Source: Paludibacteraceae bacterium
Lineage (GTDB): Bacteria; Bacteroidota; Bacteroidia; Bacteroidales; Paludibacteraceae
Direction: 5' to 3'
DNA length: 64,000 nt
Assembly (NCBI GenBank): GCA_024693065.1
Contig: JAILLP010000027.1
Coordinates: 1-64,000 of the forward strand
Each line of letters starts with the position of its first letter. Positions within the stretch are counted from its first letter, which is position 1. This document shows, one piece after another, positions 34,931-44,243 of the stretch. Both the position numbers and the translations under genes were made by a program. Under the pieces are notes generated by a model. The model worked only from the letters and a program-made list of their open reading frames with translations, did no database searches and was not told the DNA's origin.

Positions 34931-35800
34931 TTAATCATAATCAGAATCAGGGTCCATCTCTGGTGGCATTTTCCAATCTATGCCGTGTCTTTTTAGTATC
35001 ATTTTTTGCCAATCCCATAATCCGTGACCATTACTATTGGGATGTTTCCTCAACGAATCCAACACCTCCTCCATCACGTCGAATATGACATTCTTGTATG
35101 CCGGCGAATCTTCGATCGGATCGGGTGGATCTTTACAGAACCATGAGTAATCAATACTTTTTCCTCGAACGACACCTCTGATTTGACGTCCGTAAAAACG
35201 ATATTCCCCTGCACAAATCACTCCGGTGGCTTTGTCGGATTCCTTTTGGACACGTAGTGCGTCATAGCCATAATCCCATTTGATCAGTTCTTCGTCTAAG
35301 TTAGATGACCAATAGTCCATTTCGTGGGGGAGGAAAATGGATTTCCCATTGTGCTTGGAGGTGAATATGGTGCCGGAGATTCCGCTTCCTTTGTAATTGT
35401 CCGTGTCATAGTGATCACATTCCAGCCTCAACTCAAGGAACTCCGAGTAGGTCGGTGTCACCCATCTACCGCCCATGTTTGCAGTGGCGGCATCGTCGCA
35501 TGGCTCCAAGATCCTTAGCGTGTCGTAGTATGGGGACTTGGGGTAAAAGACATATTTGGTTATGGTCGAGTCGGACGAGATGTACTTGTAGTTGTCCCAT
35601 CCATACCTCTCCTTGGGTTGGGTCTCTCCCCATGCGAAGAAGTCGCCGATGTCGTAGGGGTGTTCCGCCCCGACATTGCAGGTCGCCCATAGGTTTCCGC
35701 TCGGAAGACCCAAATCGACATAGGCGAATCCGCCCTCTTTCGTCTCGCAACCGCACAAGACGATAGTGATGATTATCAGTATTTTACTTTTGATATTCAT
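34931..35800 (-). CDS. Lipoprotein with FISUMP/DUF1566-like domain, copy B
   Basis: The 289-residue protein is almost identical to copy A over the first 150 residues (YVDLGLPSGNLWATCNVGA, GGRWVTPTYSEFLELR), including the lipobox LCGC, but diverges in the middle and shares only a pattern in the last 60 (SPAYKNVIFDVMEEVLDSL, LKRHGIDWK). The in-frame extension to 35977 overlaps another gene and is rejected. Two copies so close point to duplication of the island. Confidence 0.75.
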   Translation of the reverse strand: MNIKSKILIIITIVLCGCETKEGGFAYVDLGLPSGNLWATCNVGAEHPYDIGDFFAWGETQPKERYGWDNYKYISSDSTITKYVFYPKSPYYDTLRILEPCDDAATANMGGRWVTPTYSEFLELRLECDHYDTDNYKGSGISGTIFTSKHNGKSIFLPHEMDYWSSNLDEELIKWDYGYDALRVQKESDKATGVICAGEYRFYGRQIRGVVRGKSIDYSWFCKDPPDPIEDSPAYKNVIFDVMEEVLDSLRKHPNSNGHGLWDWQKMILKRHGIDWKMPPEMDPDSDYD

Positions 35801-35819
35801 CTTATTCAGTTTTGAGTTC

Positions 35820-36521
35820 CTATCTATACCCGTAAATGGTAAAAGTCTGTTCTGTTTCATCGTATTCGTACGGGATACTGTATTTCTGTAATATCTCCTC
35901 AAAAAAAGGCTTGTAGTCATAAGTGTATGTCTTGTCTGACAAAAGAAGCCCTCTGAATTCATGAACCGTCTGGACATGTTTTATTTTCATCCATTCTATC
36001 AGAGAAAGATTCATATGTTCAATATCCTCATCATGCCGCAAGTCCCAAAAATAATCAGGCACGAAATCTTCAAATAGGGTTTTATACTGCACGCAGTCAC
36101 AAGGTTCTGGAGCATTCTCCAAGAGTTCGTTTATCAACTCATGCCACTTCGTGTTGTTCATGCATGACACAAGGTTTTTCTCCACGGCATAAGATTTTAT
36201 TCTCTCGCTCAAGGTCTTTTTGTTCTTGTATTTCCCGCTATCCACATCATCTATAATATGCTGCATTATCCTAAGATCATCGTCTCCCGGCATTTTGATG
36301 ATATATATATCCGACAGCTCCTGCATATCTCGCATAACATAATACCATCCATACCCATATCCGGATTTTCTGACGATAAAATGAATGCCACCCTTCCATT
36401 TTATGTCAAGCACTATTTCCCAGCCGGTTTCATTTGTGTTATCTATCGGCTGGAATTCTCCGCGCCTTGGGTCAAGCGTTTGACATAACGTATTGTAAAA
36501 TAAATCCTTGTCAATTGGCAT
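35820..36521 (-). CDS. DUF6678-like immunity-type protein
   Basis: The 233-residue protein lacks a signal. The middle carries MNNTKWHELINELLE and the end NLSLIEWMKIKHVQ, which match my memory of DUF6678 (a family near toxin-immunity loci). The first 80 residues hold a diverged beta region with GWEIVLDIKWKGGIHFIV. It follows lipoprotein copy B (19 bases). Function as immunity protein is an inference. Confidence 0.5.
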   Translation of the reverse strand: MPIDKDLFYNTLCQTLDPRRGEFQPIDNTNETGWEIVLDIKWKGGIHFIVRKSGYGYGWYYVMRDMQELSDIYIIKMPGDDDLRIMQHIIDDVDSGKYKNKKTLSERIKSYAVEKNLVSCMNNTKWHELINELLENAPEPCDCVQYKTLFEDFVPDYFWDLRHDEDIEHMNLSLIEWMKIKHVQTVHEFRGLLLSDKTYTYDYKPFFEEILQKYSIPYEYDETEQTFTIYGYR

Positions 36522-36615
36522 ATGGAATATTATTATGTTTTCTTCCGAGGGTTTTCGGATCCGCTAATTTAATGTTTATTTCCTAAAAATCTATATTCAT
36601 GACATTGCCATCAAT

Positions 36616-36790
36616 CTACAATTTGCACTTCTCTAATTCCTCGACGCTTAAACTTTCCATGTAAGAGATTATTTCGCCTAAATTATCGTAATAATTTATT
36701 CATTTAAAGTTTTAACCTCTATTTAATCTCCACTCTTCATGTCTGCTAAATTAAGGATTTTTTTAAGTTGTCTTGCCTCTGAAATTCGAC
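36616..36790 (-). pseudogene. Fragments of a decayed gene in the immunity island
   Basis: Two short minus-strand frames without a plausible start are separated by stops: one ends LKKILNLADMKSGD near 36730, the other ends MESLSVEELEKCKL at 36616. The residues look protein-like, but I cannot assign a family. The rest of 36522-36795 holds nothing recognisable. Confidence 0.3.
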
Positions 36791-36795
36791 AGAAT

Positions 36796-37266
36796 TTAGT
36801 CTTTAAAGATTTCATATTCTTCCTTCAACCAAATGCATGGAACCCCATTATAATGGTCTCGCAATCGGTCTTCAACACAGCCATAATCCCATACAGCGCA
36901 ACACTCCAAGCCTCTACATTCCTCTTTCGTGCTTGGCGTAATTTCTCCTGTATTAGTGTTGTATAGCTCAAATTGCACCTTGCTAGATTCATGATAGATA
37001 AACTTCATTGGCAAAATCTGGAGATCTTCTCTTAGTGGTAATTTGCCAACTTTCAACCAATGGCCTTGTGTTATAACATCGTTATATACGCACAGTATGA
37101 ATAATATATTACAATTACTTAGAATAGAAAAATCCTCAAGATGTTCTTTAGTCCTATAGTCAAAGAATGCCAAATTGCTAAGCCCTAATATTTGCGCATA
37201 ACAATAGTATTCATCATATACGTTAATCTCGACGATTGCTCCTACCGTTAATCTCTGTCGTTTCAT
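36796..37266 (-). CDS. Immunity protein 26 (Imm26) family
   Basis: The 156-residue protein fits Imm26 along its length: GAIVEINVYDEYYCYAQILG, then a central LPLREDLQILPMKF, then CAVWDYGCVEDRLRDHYNG, the family's hallmark near the end. Imm26 proteins protect against toxins of polymorphic or contact-dependent systems. No toxin gene is adjacent, so it may be an orphan immunity gene against a competitor's effector. Confidence 0.75.
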   Translation of the reverse strand: MKRQRLTVGAIVEINVYDEYYCYAQILGLSNLAFFDYRTKEHLEDFSILSNCNILFILCVYNDVITQGHWLKVGKLPLREDLQILPMKFIYHESSKVQFELYNTNTGEITPSTKEECRGLECCAVWDYGCVEDRLRDHYNGVPCIWLKEEYEIFKD

Positions 37267-37297
37267 ATTACTAAACTAATTAATTGCCAAATCTAGA

Positions 37298-37645
37298 CTA
37301 CTCAAAATATGCTTCAACTATTTTACTCAGATCTTCACTTGACCTATACGCCACCCCGTCTATCCTGAAACAATCTCCGCAGAATGGAATTCCCTCTGTT
37401 GTCACGCCATTCTCATACGAAATGTAAATCACATATTCTGCCCTGAATTTAAGGAACGACTCCTTCCTGCTTGAATTAAATGATTTTAGCAATCGGGTGA
37501 TTTGCCGCTGGTCTGTCATTCTATACTCTTGCCCGGAATCACGAGCCAAGATGCTGACACTATTTACATGATCATAATCCACAATTCTAGAACAACCCGT
37601 CATGAATAGGACGAGCAATGTGCATAATAAATATTTTTTTACCAT
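37298..37645 (-). CDS. Small lipoprotein, unknown function
   Basis: The 115-residue protein has a lipobox (LFMTGCS, cysteine near 18) and a short mature domain with two cysteines (FCGDCF). No family is recognised. It is in the minus-strand island, 31 bases from the Imm26 start. Confidence 0.65.
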   Translation of the reverse strand: MVKKYLLCTLLVLFMTGCSRIVDYDHVNSVSILARDSGQEYRMTDQRQITRLLKSFNSSRKESFLKFRAEYVIYISYENGVTTEGIPFCGDCFRIDGVAYRSSEDLSKIVEAYFE

Positions 37646-37750
37646 ATCTTATTTGGTATTTTTGATTGGCATCTGGGAACAGCAGCACAGAAGTAACATC
37701 TGTTTGATTCGATACATGTTTATAAATGGTTACATTGCCCTTCATAACTG

Positions 37751-38083
37751 CTAATACGTGTACTTCCATTCTTTTGTGTCCGAATCATACACGTAATTCT
37801 CATCAAAACCCAAACCGAAAAAAACCTCGTACTTATTACTGTCGCGCTTTACGTAAAAAGGTCCAAATCCACTATCATCTCCCATTCCCAATTCTGACAT
37901 ATTCTCGGGCAACCGATTATGCGTAGTGCGAAATTTTTCAACGGATGAAATCATACAACCACCCTCTTTCCTGTATTGTTCTTCTTCTCTTTCAGCCATC
38001 CAGTGCCTACATCGGGTTGTCAACCATAAAAAAGAGACAAGACAAATCACTATTATGACTATACGTTTAAAAAGTTTTTTCAT
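37751..38083 (-). CDS. Single-pass membrane protein, pilin-like pattern
   Basis: The 110-residue protein starts with a basic segment and a membrane helix (IVIIVICLVSFLWLTT), then a soluble part with EKFRTTHNRLPENMSELG and a C-terminal strand region. The RLPENMSEL segment resembles the spacing seen in minor pseudopilins, but the N-terminus is not a classical prepilin site. The start at 38083 is chosen because the upstream extension lies over the promoter box at 38132-38139. Confidence 0.6.
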   Translation of the reverse strand: MKKLFKRIVIIVICLVSFLWLTTRCRHWMAEREEEQYRKEGGCMISSVEKFRTTHNRLPENMSELGMGDDSGFGPFYVKRDSNKYEVFFGLGFDENYVYDSDTKEWKYTY

Positions 38084-38131
38084 GACAAATTCAGGGGTTG
38101 GCGTAACAACGCATAAAATGAACCGTTGGGG

Positions 38132-38139
38132 CAAATATA
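38132..38139 (-). promoter_or_regulatory. -7 box TATATTTG for the minus-strand island
   Basis: It is an exact TAnnTTTG match, 49 bases before the start at 38083. Confidence 0.5.
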
Positions 38140-38283
38140 TCAAATATTGGGCAATTTCCCTCTTGTCGGATATTTTTCTCATGAGCGATTCTTTAATTCT
38201 TTATGATATTTTTGCACTTCGCATTTGAATGTACGGGTACATAATATTCTTGTATTTATTTCGTATATTTATAGAAAAAATCA

Positions 38284-38291
38284 TACCTTTG
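38284..38291 (+). promoter_or_regulatory. -7 box TACCTTTG for the AsmA-GT51 gene
   Basis: It is an exact match, 26 bases before the ATG at 38317. A second match, TATTTTTG at 38207-38214, could be an alternative promoter. Confidence 0.65.
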
Positions 38292-38316
38292 CCACGAAAA
38301 ACGAATTTAGGACATA

Positions 38317-40362
38317 ATGAGTCGGAAGAAGTTTTATTTCATCGGTTTATTTTTTGTTGTGGTTTTCGCTATCGTATACGCTTTGTATTCGAAGCGAGAG
38401 CAGATTCTGATGTCTGTCATCCAGAAAAAGATAGATAGATTGGAACAAGCCACTCATGGTGAACTCTCCATCGGCGCGGTTCGGATGGATGGTTTTCGGA
38501 AACTGATGATCAGTGACCTCCTCTTCTTGACACCAGCGAAGGATACGCTGACGACGGTCCGCAAGGTGGGTATTTCCTATAAATTGAGTAACCTGTTGAA
38601 ATTCAAGGCGAATGTCGAGTCCTTGGAGGTGGATGGTGTCCGGGTCTACTACAACGATCAGGAGGGTAATCCTCGATACTCTTTTCTGCTGAAGCATGAT
38701 GGGGATTCCACCGCATCTAGCGGTGATGGGCATTCCTCAAAGATTGAGTCTTTCGTGCGTATCTACAAGAAGGCGTTGACCTACTTCCCTGAGTCCATGC
38801 ACATATCGGACGTGGTGGCCATCGGCTACCGGAACGGCAACCTGTGCAGGTTCTCCTTCCCCGAAAATTCCTTGAAGAACGGTTATCTGGAGGGGCAGGT
38901 CATCTATCGTTTGTCTTCGCCTACGGGACAATTCACGGAGAAGAGCTTCGTCGTCACCGGTACGTTGAACGAGCCTGACGGTAGGATGGGCTCCATCCGC
39001 ATTTACCCTGCCACGCAGAACTCCATGCCTCTCTCCTTCAGGAAGGGAGACAACCTCATGTCCGTCCGTTTCGATACGATGGACATCTCTCTCTCCGCCG
39101 ACAAGCGGTGCGAGAATTGGAAGGGCAACCTTCGCCTTGCGCCGTTCACGCTTTCGAATGAGCGGATCGCGGGCATCCCTGTTCAGTTGGACTCCGTCTC
39201 GATGAACTATTCGGTGAACATTACCATGGAACCATCCCTCAAGGTGGAGTTGGACAGTTCCAGCTCGTTGAGCGTCAACGGGTTCCATTTTAATCCATAT
39301 CTGTTGTATGAGAAAAGGGACACCGCCCCTCATCTGCGGGTGGAGGTCCATCGTGATAGCTTCGTGGCGCAAACGCTCTTCAATGCATTGCCGAAGGGCT
39401 TTTTCACCAATCTGGAGGGAATACAAACGAAGGGTACCCTTTCTTATCGTCTATTCTTCGACCTGGATATGAGCCAGATTGATAGTCTGTCGTTCCGTTC
39501 CTCGTTGGATAAGCGAGACTTCTCTATCGAGAAGTTCGGCAAGACGGATTTCACCACCGTGAGCCGTCCGTTCACCTACCATGCGTATGACCATGGCGAG
39601 GAGGATGCTTGTTTCGTCGTCGGCGAGCCGAACCCGGACTTCGTCAAGCTGGAGGAGATCTCCCCTTACCTGAAGCATGCCATCCTGTACTCGGAGGATG
39701 GACTCTTCTTCTGCCACAAGGGTTTCCTTGAGACGGCCATGAACGCCGCCCTCGTCAAGGATATCAAGGAGAAACGTTTTGTCCGTGGCGGGAGCACCAT
39801 CTCCATGCAGTTGGTGAAGAACCTTTGGCTCAGCAGGGAGAAGAATATCTTCCGCAAGTTGGAGGAGGCGATGATCGTATGGCTGGTCGAGAACAATAGG
39901 CTGGTCTCCAAGAACAGGATGTATGAGATATACTTGAACGTCATAGAGTGGGGTCCGCACATCTACGGTGCCAAGCAGGCCTCCCATTTCTATTTCTCCA
40001 AGGAGCCTTCCGAACTGACGCCTGAGGAGGCTATTTTCATGGCGAGCATCATCCCTCGTCCGAAGAAGTTCATGTGGTTCTTCGACAACGACCATGAGCT
40101 GAAACCGTTCTTGGCGCCCTATTTCGACTTGTTGGGCGACAAACTATTGCGGCATGAAATCATAACGGAGGAGCAACGTGAGAAGCTAGGTCATAGCGTG
40201 AAGCTCACGGGCGCGTCCCGCGTCTATCTGCGCAGTTCCGTGGCTAAGATGCGCTCCGGGGATGCGGTCGACACGGAGGATGAGAGCGTGCTCCTGGAGT
40301 CTCTGGATAAACCAAGGGAAGAGAATGAAACTATTTCAAACAGCACAGATAAAAACGATTGA
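38317..40362 (+). CDS. AsmA-like / GT51 peptidoglycan glycosyltransferase fusion
   Basis: The 681-residue protein has one N-terminal membrane helix (6-23), a long AsmA-like beta region (about 40-420) with repeated short strands, and a C-terminal GT51 domain: catalytic SEDGLFFCHKGF with Glu460-Asp461, RGGSTISMQLVKNLWLS, and EIYLNVIEWGPHIYGA. GT51 polymerises lipid II glycan strands in the periplasm. No transpeptidase follows, so it is MtgA-like. The AsmA-like part resembles lipid-transfer or outer-membrane-assembly proteins, an uncommon partner for this enzyme. Confidence 0.85.
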   Translation: MSRKKFYFIGLFFVVVFAIVYALYSKREQILMSVIQKKIDRLEQATHGELSIGAVRMDGFRKLMISDLLFLTPAKDTLTTVRKVGISYKLSNLLKFKANVESLEVDGVRVYYNDQEGNPRYSFLLKHDGDSTASSGDGHSSKIESFVRIYKKALTYFPESMHISDVVAIGYRNGNLCRFSFPENSLKNGYLEGQVIYRLSSPTGQFTEKSFVVTGTLNEPDGRMGSIRIYPATQNSMPLSFRKGDNLMSVRFDTMDISLSADKRCENWKGNLRLAPFTLSNERIAGIPVQLDSVSMNYSVNITMEPSLKVELDSSSSLSVNGFHFNPYLLYEKRDTAPHLRVEVHRDSFVAQTLFNALPKGFFTNLEGIQTKGTLSYRLFFDLDMSQIDSLSFRSSLDKRDFSIEKFGKTDFTTVSRPFTYHAYDHGEEDACFVVGEPNPDFVKLEEISPYLKHAILYSEDGLFFCHKGFLETAMNAALVKDIKEKRFVRGGSTISMQLVKNLWLSREKNIFRKLEEAMIVWLVENNRLVSKNRMYEIYLNVIEWGPHIYGAKQASHFYFSKEPSELTPEEAIFMASIIPRPKKFMWFFDNDHELKPFLAPYFDLLGDKLLRHEIITEEQREKLGHSVKLTGASRVYLRSSVAKMRSGDAVDTEDESVLLESLDKPREENETISNSTDKND

Positions 40363-41839
40363 CGCCTTGACAGCGCAATATGAGCCGATTCATCCGTACA
40401 GGCTGATGGAACGTGCCTCCCGTGTTTTTTTCGATGAGTTATTGCGCTGTGCCCCTTCCGACACCTCCTTTTGTGTGGTCGCCGGCAGTGGTAACAATGG
40501 CGGGGATGCGTTGGTGATCGCCCGCTACTTGCTGATGATCGGACGCCCGGTCTCCGTCTTCCTGGTGAATCCTAAGGGAAAACTCTCTCCTGATTGTCAA
40601 TCCGCTTTTAATGACCTGAATGAGAAGTTCCCCAACCATATCGTGGAGGTGGTATCGCCTGAACAGCTTGTCATCGAAGGGGATTGGCTCATAGATGGGT
40701 TGTTCGGCTCAGGACTCAACCGCCCACTCTCCGGCATATACGCTGATATTGTCCGTATCATCAACGAAAGCGGTAAGCATATCGTCTCCATCGACCTGCC
40801 TTCGGGTTTGATGGGGGAGGACAATGGCTCGAACGATCCGCAAACCATCGTGAAGGCGAATCGTACCTTCACCTTCCAGTTCCCTAAGCTCTCTTTCCTC
40901 TTGCCTGAGAATGAGCAGTATGTGGGTGAGGTGACGATCCTCGACATCCAATTGCACGCTAAGGCGATTGCGGAGGTGGAGACTGGGTTCTTCCTGACGG
41001 AACAGGAGGATGCGCAGGCTCTCTTACGCCCTCGTAGCCGTTTCGCTCATAAGGGAACATGTGGACATGCCTTGTTGGTCGCAGGTTCCAGGCAGATGAC
41101 CGGTGCGGCTATCTTGTCTGCCCGCTCCGCCCTGCGTTCAGGGTGTGGCTTGCTGACCGTTCAGGTGCCTTCTTCTTGCCGGCAGGTGTTGCAAACATCT
41201 GTGCCTGAGGCGATTGTGAGAACTGACGATTCGGAGGAGTGCTTCACCACCGCTCCGGATTGCGTGAAATACAATGCGGTGGGTGTGGGACCGGGTTTGG
41301 GAACTTCCGAGGCTTCTGGACGTGCGCTCGCTCAACTGCTGGAGGAGGTGGGCGACAAACCATTGGTGATGGATGCGGACGCATTGAATCTATTGGGAAA
41401 GAACCCATCGTTGTGGAACAAGATACCGAAGGGGACGATCCTGACCCCTCATCCGAAGGAGTTTGAGCGTATTTCGGGCGTGAAATGTGACGGCTATGCC
41501 CGTTGGATGAAACAGATTGAGTTGTCCGTTCAGCATCAGGTCGTGGTGGTGCTGAAGGGTGCGTATACCTCCGTCTCCTTCCCTGACGGCTCGCTGCATT
41601 TCAATACTACAGGCAATGCGGGTATGGCTACGGCTGGGAGTGGCGACGTGCTGACGGGTGTCATCCTCTCGTTGTTGGCCCAAGGCTATGAGCCTTCCCA
41701 TGCGGCGCTCTTGGGCGTTTGGTTGCATGGTAAGGCGGGAGACTGCGCTTTGATGGAGCAGTCGGAGGAGAGCTTGGTGGCGGGTGACTTGATCGCTTCT
41801 TTGGGGAAAGCGTTTAGAGAATTAAGAGTTAAGAGTTAA
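40325..41839 (+). CDS. nnr: Bifunctional NAD(P)HX repair enzyme (epimerase-dehydratase)
   Basis: The 504-residue protein joins an N-terminal YjeF_N epimerase (AGSGNNGGDALVIARYL, DGLFGSGLNRPLSG) and a C-terminal ADP-dependent dehydratase (VAGSRQMTGAA, GVGPGLGTS, TPHPKEFERI, AGSGDVLTG). It repairs hydrated NAD(P)H. The ATG at 40325 lies 38 bases inside the end of the GT51 gene; this overlap and the family's typical N-terminus favour it over the frame opening at 40262. It ends in a block of TTAAGAATTAAG repeats. Confidence 0.95.
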   Translation: MKLFQTAQIKTIDALTAQYEPIHPYRLMERASRVFFDELLRCAPSDTSFCVVAGSGNNGGDALVIARYLLMIGRPVSVFLVNPKGKLSPDCQSAFNDLNEKFPNHIVEVVSPEQLVIEGDWLIDGLFGSGLNRPLSGIYADIVRIINESGKHIVSIDLPSGLMGEDNGSNDPQTIVKANRTFTFQFPKLSFLLPENEQYVGEVTILDIQLHAKAIAEVETGFFLTEQEDAQALLRPRSRFAHKGTCGHALLVAGSRQMTGAAILSARSALRSGCGLLTVQVPSSCRQVLQTSVPEAIVRTDDSEECFTTAPDCVKYNAVGVGPGLGTSEASGRALAQLLEEVGDKPLVMDADALNLLGKNPSLWNKIPKGTILTPHPKEFERISGVKCDGYARWMKQIELSVQHQVVVVLKGAYTSVSFPDGSLHFNTTGNAGMATAGSGDVLTGVILSLLAQGYEPSHAALLGVWLHGKAGDCALMEQSEESLVAGDLIASLGKAFRELRVKS

Positions 41840-41935
41840 GAATTAAGAATTTTGAATTAGGAGTTGAGTCGTTTTGGATAATTATTTACCATTTAACTAT
41901 TTACAATTTACTATTTAACGATTTGCGATTTACTA
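41820..41935. repeat. Short AT-rich repeats after nnr (TTAAGAATTAAG and ATTTAC types)
   Basis: GAATTAAGAGTTAAGAG units at 41818-41860 are followed by about five ATTTAC units (ATTTACCATTTAAC, TTTACAATTTACTA, GATTTGCGATTTAC). Both motif types recur elsewhere in the window. Confidence 0.6.
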
Positions 41936-41994
41936 TTCCGAGAGGGTTTTAAAGTTTTTTCTTCCTAGTAGGCGGTTGTTATCTCTTAATTTTA

Positions 41995-42002
41995 TAAATT
42001 TG
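41995..42002 (+). promoter_or_regulatory. -7 box TAAATTTG for rnr
   Basis: It is an exact match, 43 bases before the ATG at 42045. Confidence 0.55.
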
Positions 42003-42044
42003 AGCAACGTTTTTTTACGTTACATTATTTTGAAATGAATTATT

Positions 42045-44243
42045 ATGGCAAAATCAAATAAGAAGTCGAGGGCTAGTTTGCCTTCCAAAAAAAATAAAAG
42101 GGCCAAGGAACCTGCAGGGGGCAAGCAGCTCACGAAGCAGGAGATGTTGAACCGTACGGTCCGTTTCTTCGAGCAGAATCCTACACAATCGTATAATTAC
42201 AAGCAGGTCGCTTTCGAGATAGGCATCTCGAACATGACCCAGAAGCGCCAGTTGATCCAGCTGATGGAGGACTTGGTGCTGCAGGAGTTCCTCTTCTCCC
42301 CTTCGAGCGGGAAGTATAGGCTTGACAATCGTAGCGGTGCTATCGTGGGTAAGCTGGAGCGCCGCACGGGCGGAAAGATATTCCTCGTGCCGGAGGATGG
42401 TGGCGAGGAGGTATTCATCATGGATAAATACCTGAACAAGTCCATCGTGGGCGATACGGTCCGTGTCCGCCTCTTCGCGCGCCGCAAGGGATGCATCCAG
42501 GAGGGTCAGGTGCTGGACGTCCTGCAACGTGGACATGACACTTTCGTGGGTAAGCTGGAGGTGTCGAAAGATTATGCCTTCCTGCAGGTGGACAACCGTT
42601 TGTTGGTGAATGATATCTTCATCCCGAAGGATAGCCTGAAGGGTGGGAAGACTGGCGACAAGGCGATTGTGAGGATCACGGAGTGGTCGAAGCGTGACCG
42701 TAACCCGGTGGGTGAGGTCGTTGAGATATTGGGCTCCGCAGGGGATAACAATGCGGAGATGAACGCTATCTTGGTGGAGTTCGGTTTGCCGTACAACTAC
42801 CCTCAGGTGGTCGAGGAGGCCGCTAATCAGATCTCTGACGAGATACCAGCCGATGAGATTGCCCGACGCATAGACTTCCGTGGCGTACCTACGTTTACCA
42901 TTGACCCGGCCGATGCGAAGGACTTCGACGATGCGTTGTCCATCCGTAAGCTGGGGGACGGCAAGTGGGAGGTGGGCGTGCATATCGCCGACGTGACCCA
43001 CTACGTCAAGGAGGGTGACATCATCAACGAGGAGGCCTTCAAGAGGGCCACGTCCATCTATTTGGTGGACCGTACCATCCCGATGTTGCCGGAGCGCTTG
43101 TGCAACGTGATCTGCTCTTTGCGCCCTGACGAGGATAAGTGTTGCTACTCCGTCATCTTCCAAATGGATGACGACGCGAATGTGCTGAAGTATCAAATCG
43201 CCCATACGGTGATCCGCTCCAACCGCCGCTTCGCCTACGAGGAGGCGCAGCAGGTGATCGAGACGAAGGAGGGCGACATGAAGGAGGAAATACTGACCTT
43301 GGACGCCCTCGCGAAGAAGTTGCGGGAACGTAGATTCGCCAAGGGTGCCATCGCCTTCGAACGTACGGAGGTGCGTTTCGAGATCGACGAGAAGGGCAAG
43401 CCATTGTCCGTCTATTTCAAGGAGTCCAAGGATGCGAATAAGTTGATCGAGGAGTTCATGCTCTTGGCCAACCGCACGGTGGCGGAGCACATCGGCAAGG
43501 TGAAGAAGTCCGAGAAGGCCAAGACCTTCGTCTATCGTATCCATGACTTGCCGGACCCGGAGAAGTTGTCCAACCTCTCGCAGTTCATCACCCGTTTCGG
43601 TTATAAACTGAAGACGACAGGAAAGAACACGGAGGTATCCGCCTCCATCAACCGATTGCTCGACCAGGTGCAGGGCAAGCGTGAGCAGAACCTGATCGAG
43701 ACGATCACCATACGTTCCATGGCGAAGGCGATCTATTCCACGGATAATGTGGGCCACTATGGTTTGGCCTTCGATTTCTACACGCACTTCACGTCACCGA
43801 TCAGACGATTCCCTGATATGATGGTGCACCGTCTGTTGGACCGCTATGCGGCAGGACAGAAGAGCGCCGATCAGACCGTCTTCGAGGATTATTGCAAGCA
43901 TTGCTCCGACATGGAGCAGGTGGCCGCGAATGCTGAAAGGGCCTCCATCAAGTACAAGCAGGTGGAGTTCATGTCGGACAAGATCGGGCAGACCTTCAAC
44001 GGTGTCGTTTCAGGCATCCAGGAGTGGGGTATCTATGTGGAATTGAACGAAAACAAGTGCGAGGGTATGATTCCTATCCGAGACTTGGACGACGACTTCT
44101 ATTCCTTCGATGAAAAGGAGTATTGCCTGACGGGAAGGAAGTATCGCCGCACATACCGGCTGGGTGACGAGGTGGTTGTCCGTATCAAGAAGACGAATCT
44201 GGACAAGAAACAAATGGATCTTGAATTAATAGAGAAATTATAA
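42045..44243 (+). CDS. rnr: Ribonuclease R
   Basis: The 732-residue protein has a Lys-rich N-terminal tail, a winged helix (about 30-95), two cold-shock domains, an RNB catalytic domain (TIDPADAKDFDDALSI with the metal-binding Asp residues; YGLAFDFYTHFTSPIRRFPD) and a C-terminal S1 domain (FNGVVSGIQEWGIYVEL). It degrades structured RNA 3' to 5'. The last base of its stop codon is the first of the next gene's ATG (TAATG). Confidence 0.95.
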   Translation: MAKSNKKSRASLPSKKNKRAKEPAGGKQLTKQEMLNRTVRFFEQNPTQSYNYKQVAFEIGISNMTQKRQLIQLMEDLVLQEFLFSPSSGKYRLDNRSGAIVGKLERRTGGKIFLVPEDGGEEVFIMDKYLNKSIVGDTVRVRLFARRKGCIQEGQVLDVLQRGHDTFVGKLEVSKDYAFLQVDNRLLVNDIFIPKDSLKGGKTGDKAIVRITEWSKRDRNPVGEVVEILGSAGDNNAEMNAILVEFGLPYNYPQVVEEAANQISDEIPADEIARRIDFRGVPTFTIDPADAKDFDDALSIRKLGDGKWEVGVHIADVTHYVKEGDIINEEAFKRATSIYLVDRTIPMLPERLCNVICSLRPDEDKCCYSVIFQMDDDANVLKYQIAHTVIRSNRRFAYEEAQQVIETKEGDMKEEILTLDALAKKLRERRFAKGAIAFERTEVRFEIDEKGKPLSVYFKESKDANKLIEEFMLLANRTVAEHIGKVKKSEKAKTFVYRIHDLPDPEKLSNLSQFITRFGYKLKTTGKNTEVSASINRLLDQVQGKREQNLIETITIRSMAKAIYSTDNVGHYGLAFDFYTHFTSPIRRFPDMMVHRLLDRYAAGQKSADQTVFEDYCKHCSDMEQVAANAERASIKYKQVEFMSDKIGQTFNGVVSGIQEWGIYVELNENKCEGMIPIRDLDDDFYSFDEKEYCLTGRKYRRTYRLGDEVVVRIKKTNLDKKQMDLELIEKL

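Noticed and set aside
35801-35977. N-terminal extension of lipoprotein copy B
   Set aside because: It runs into the end of the neighbouring gene and precedes a clear lipoprotein signal.
42054-43787. 577-codon open frame opposite rnr
   Set aside because: It is the antisense shadow of a certain RNase R gene; rich in His, Leu and Arg as GC-biased shadows are.
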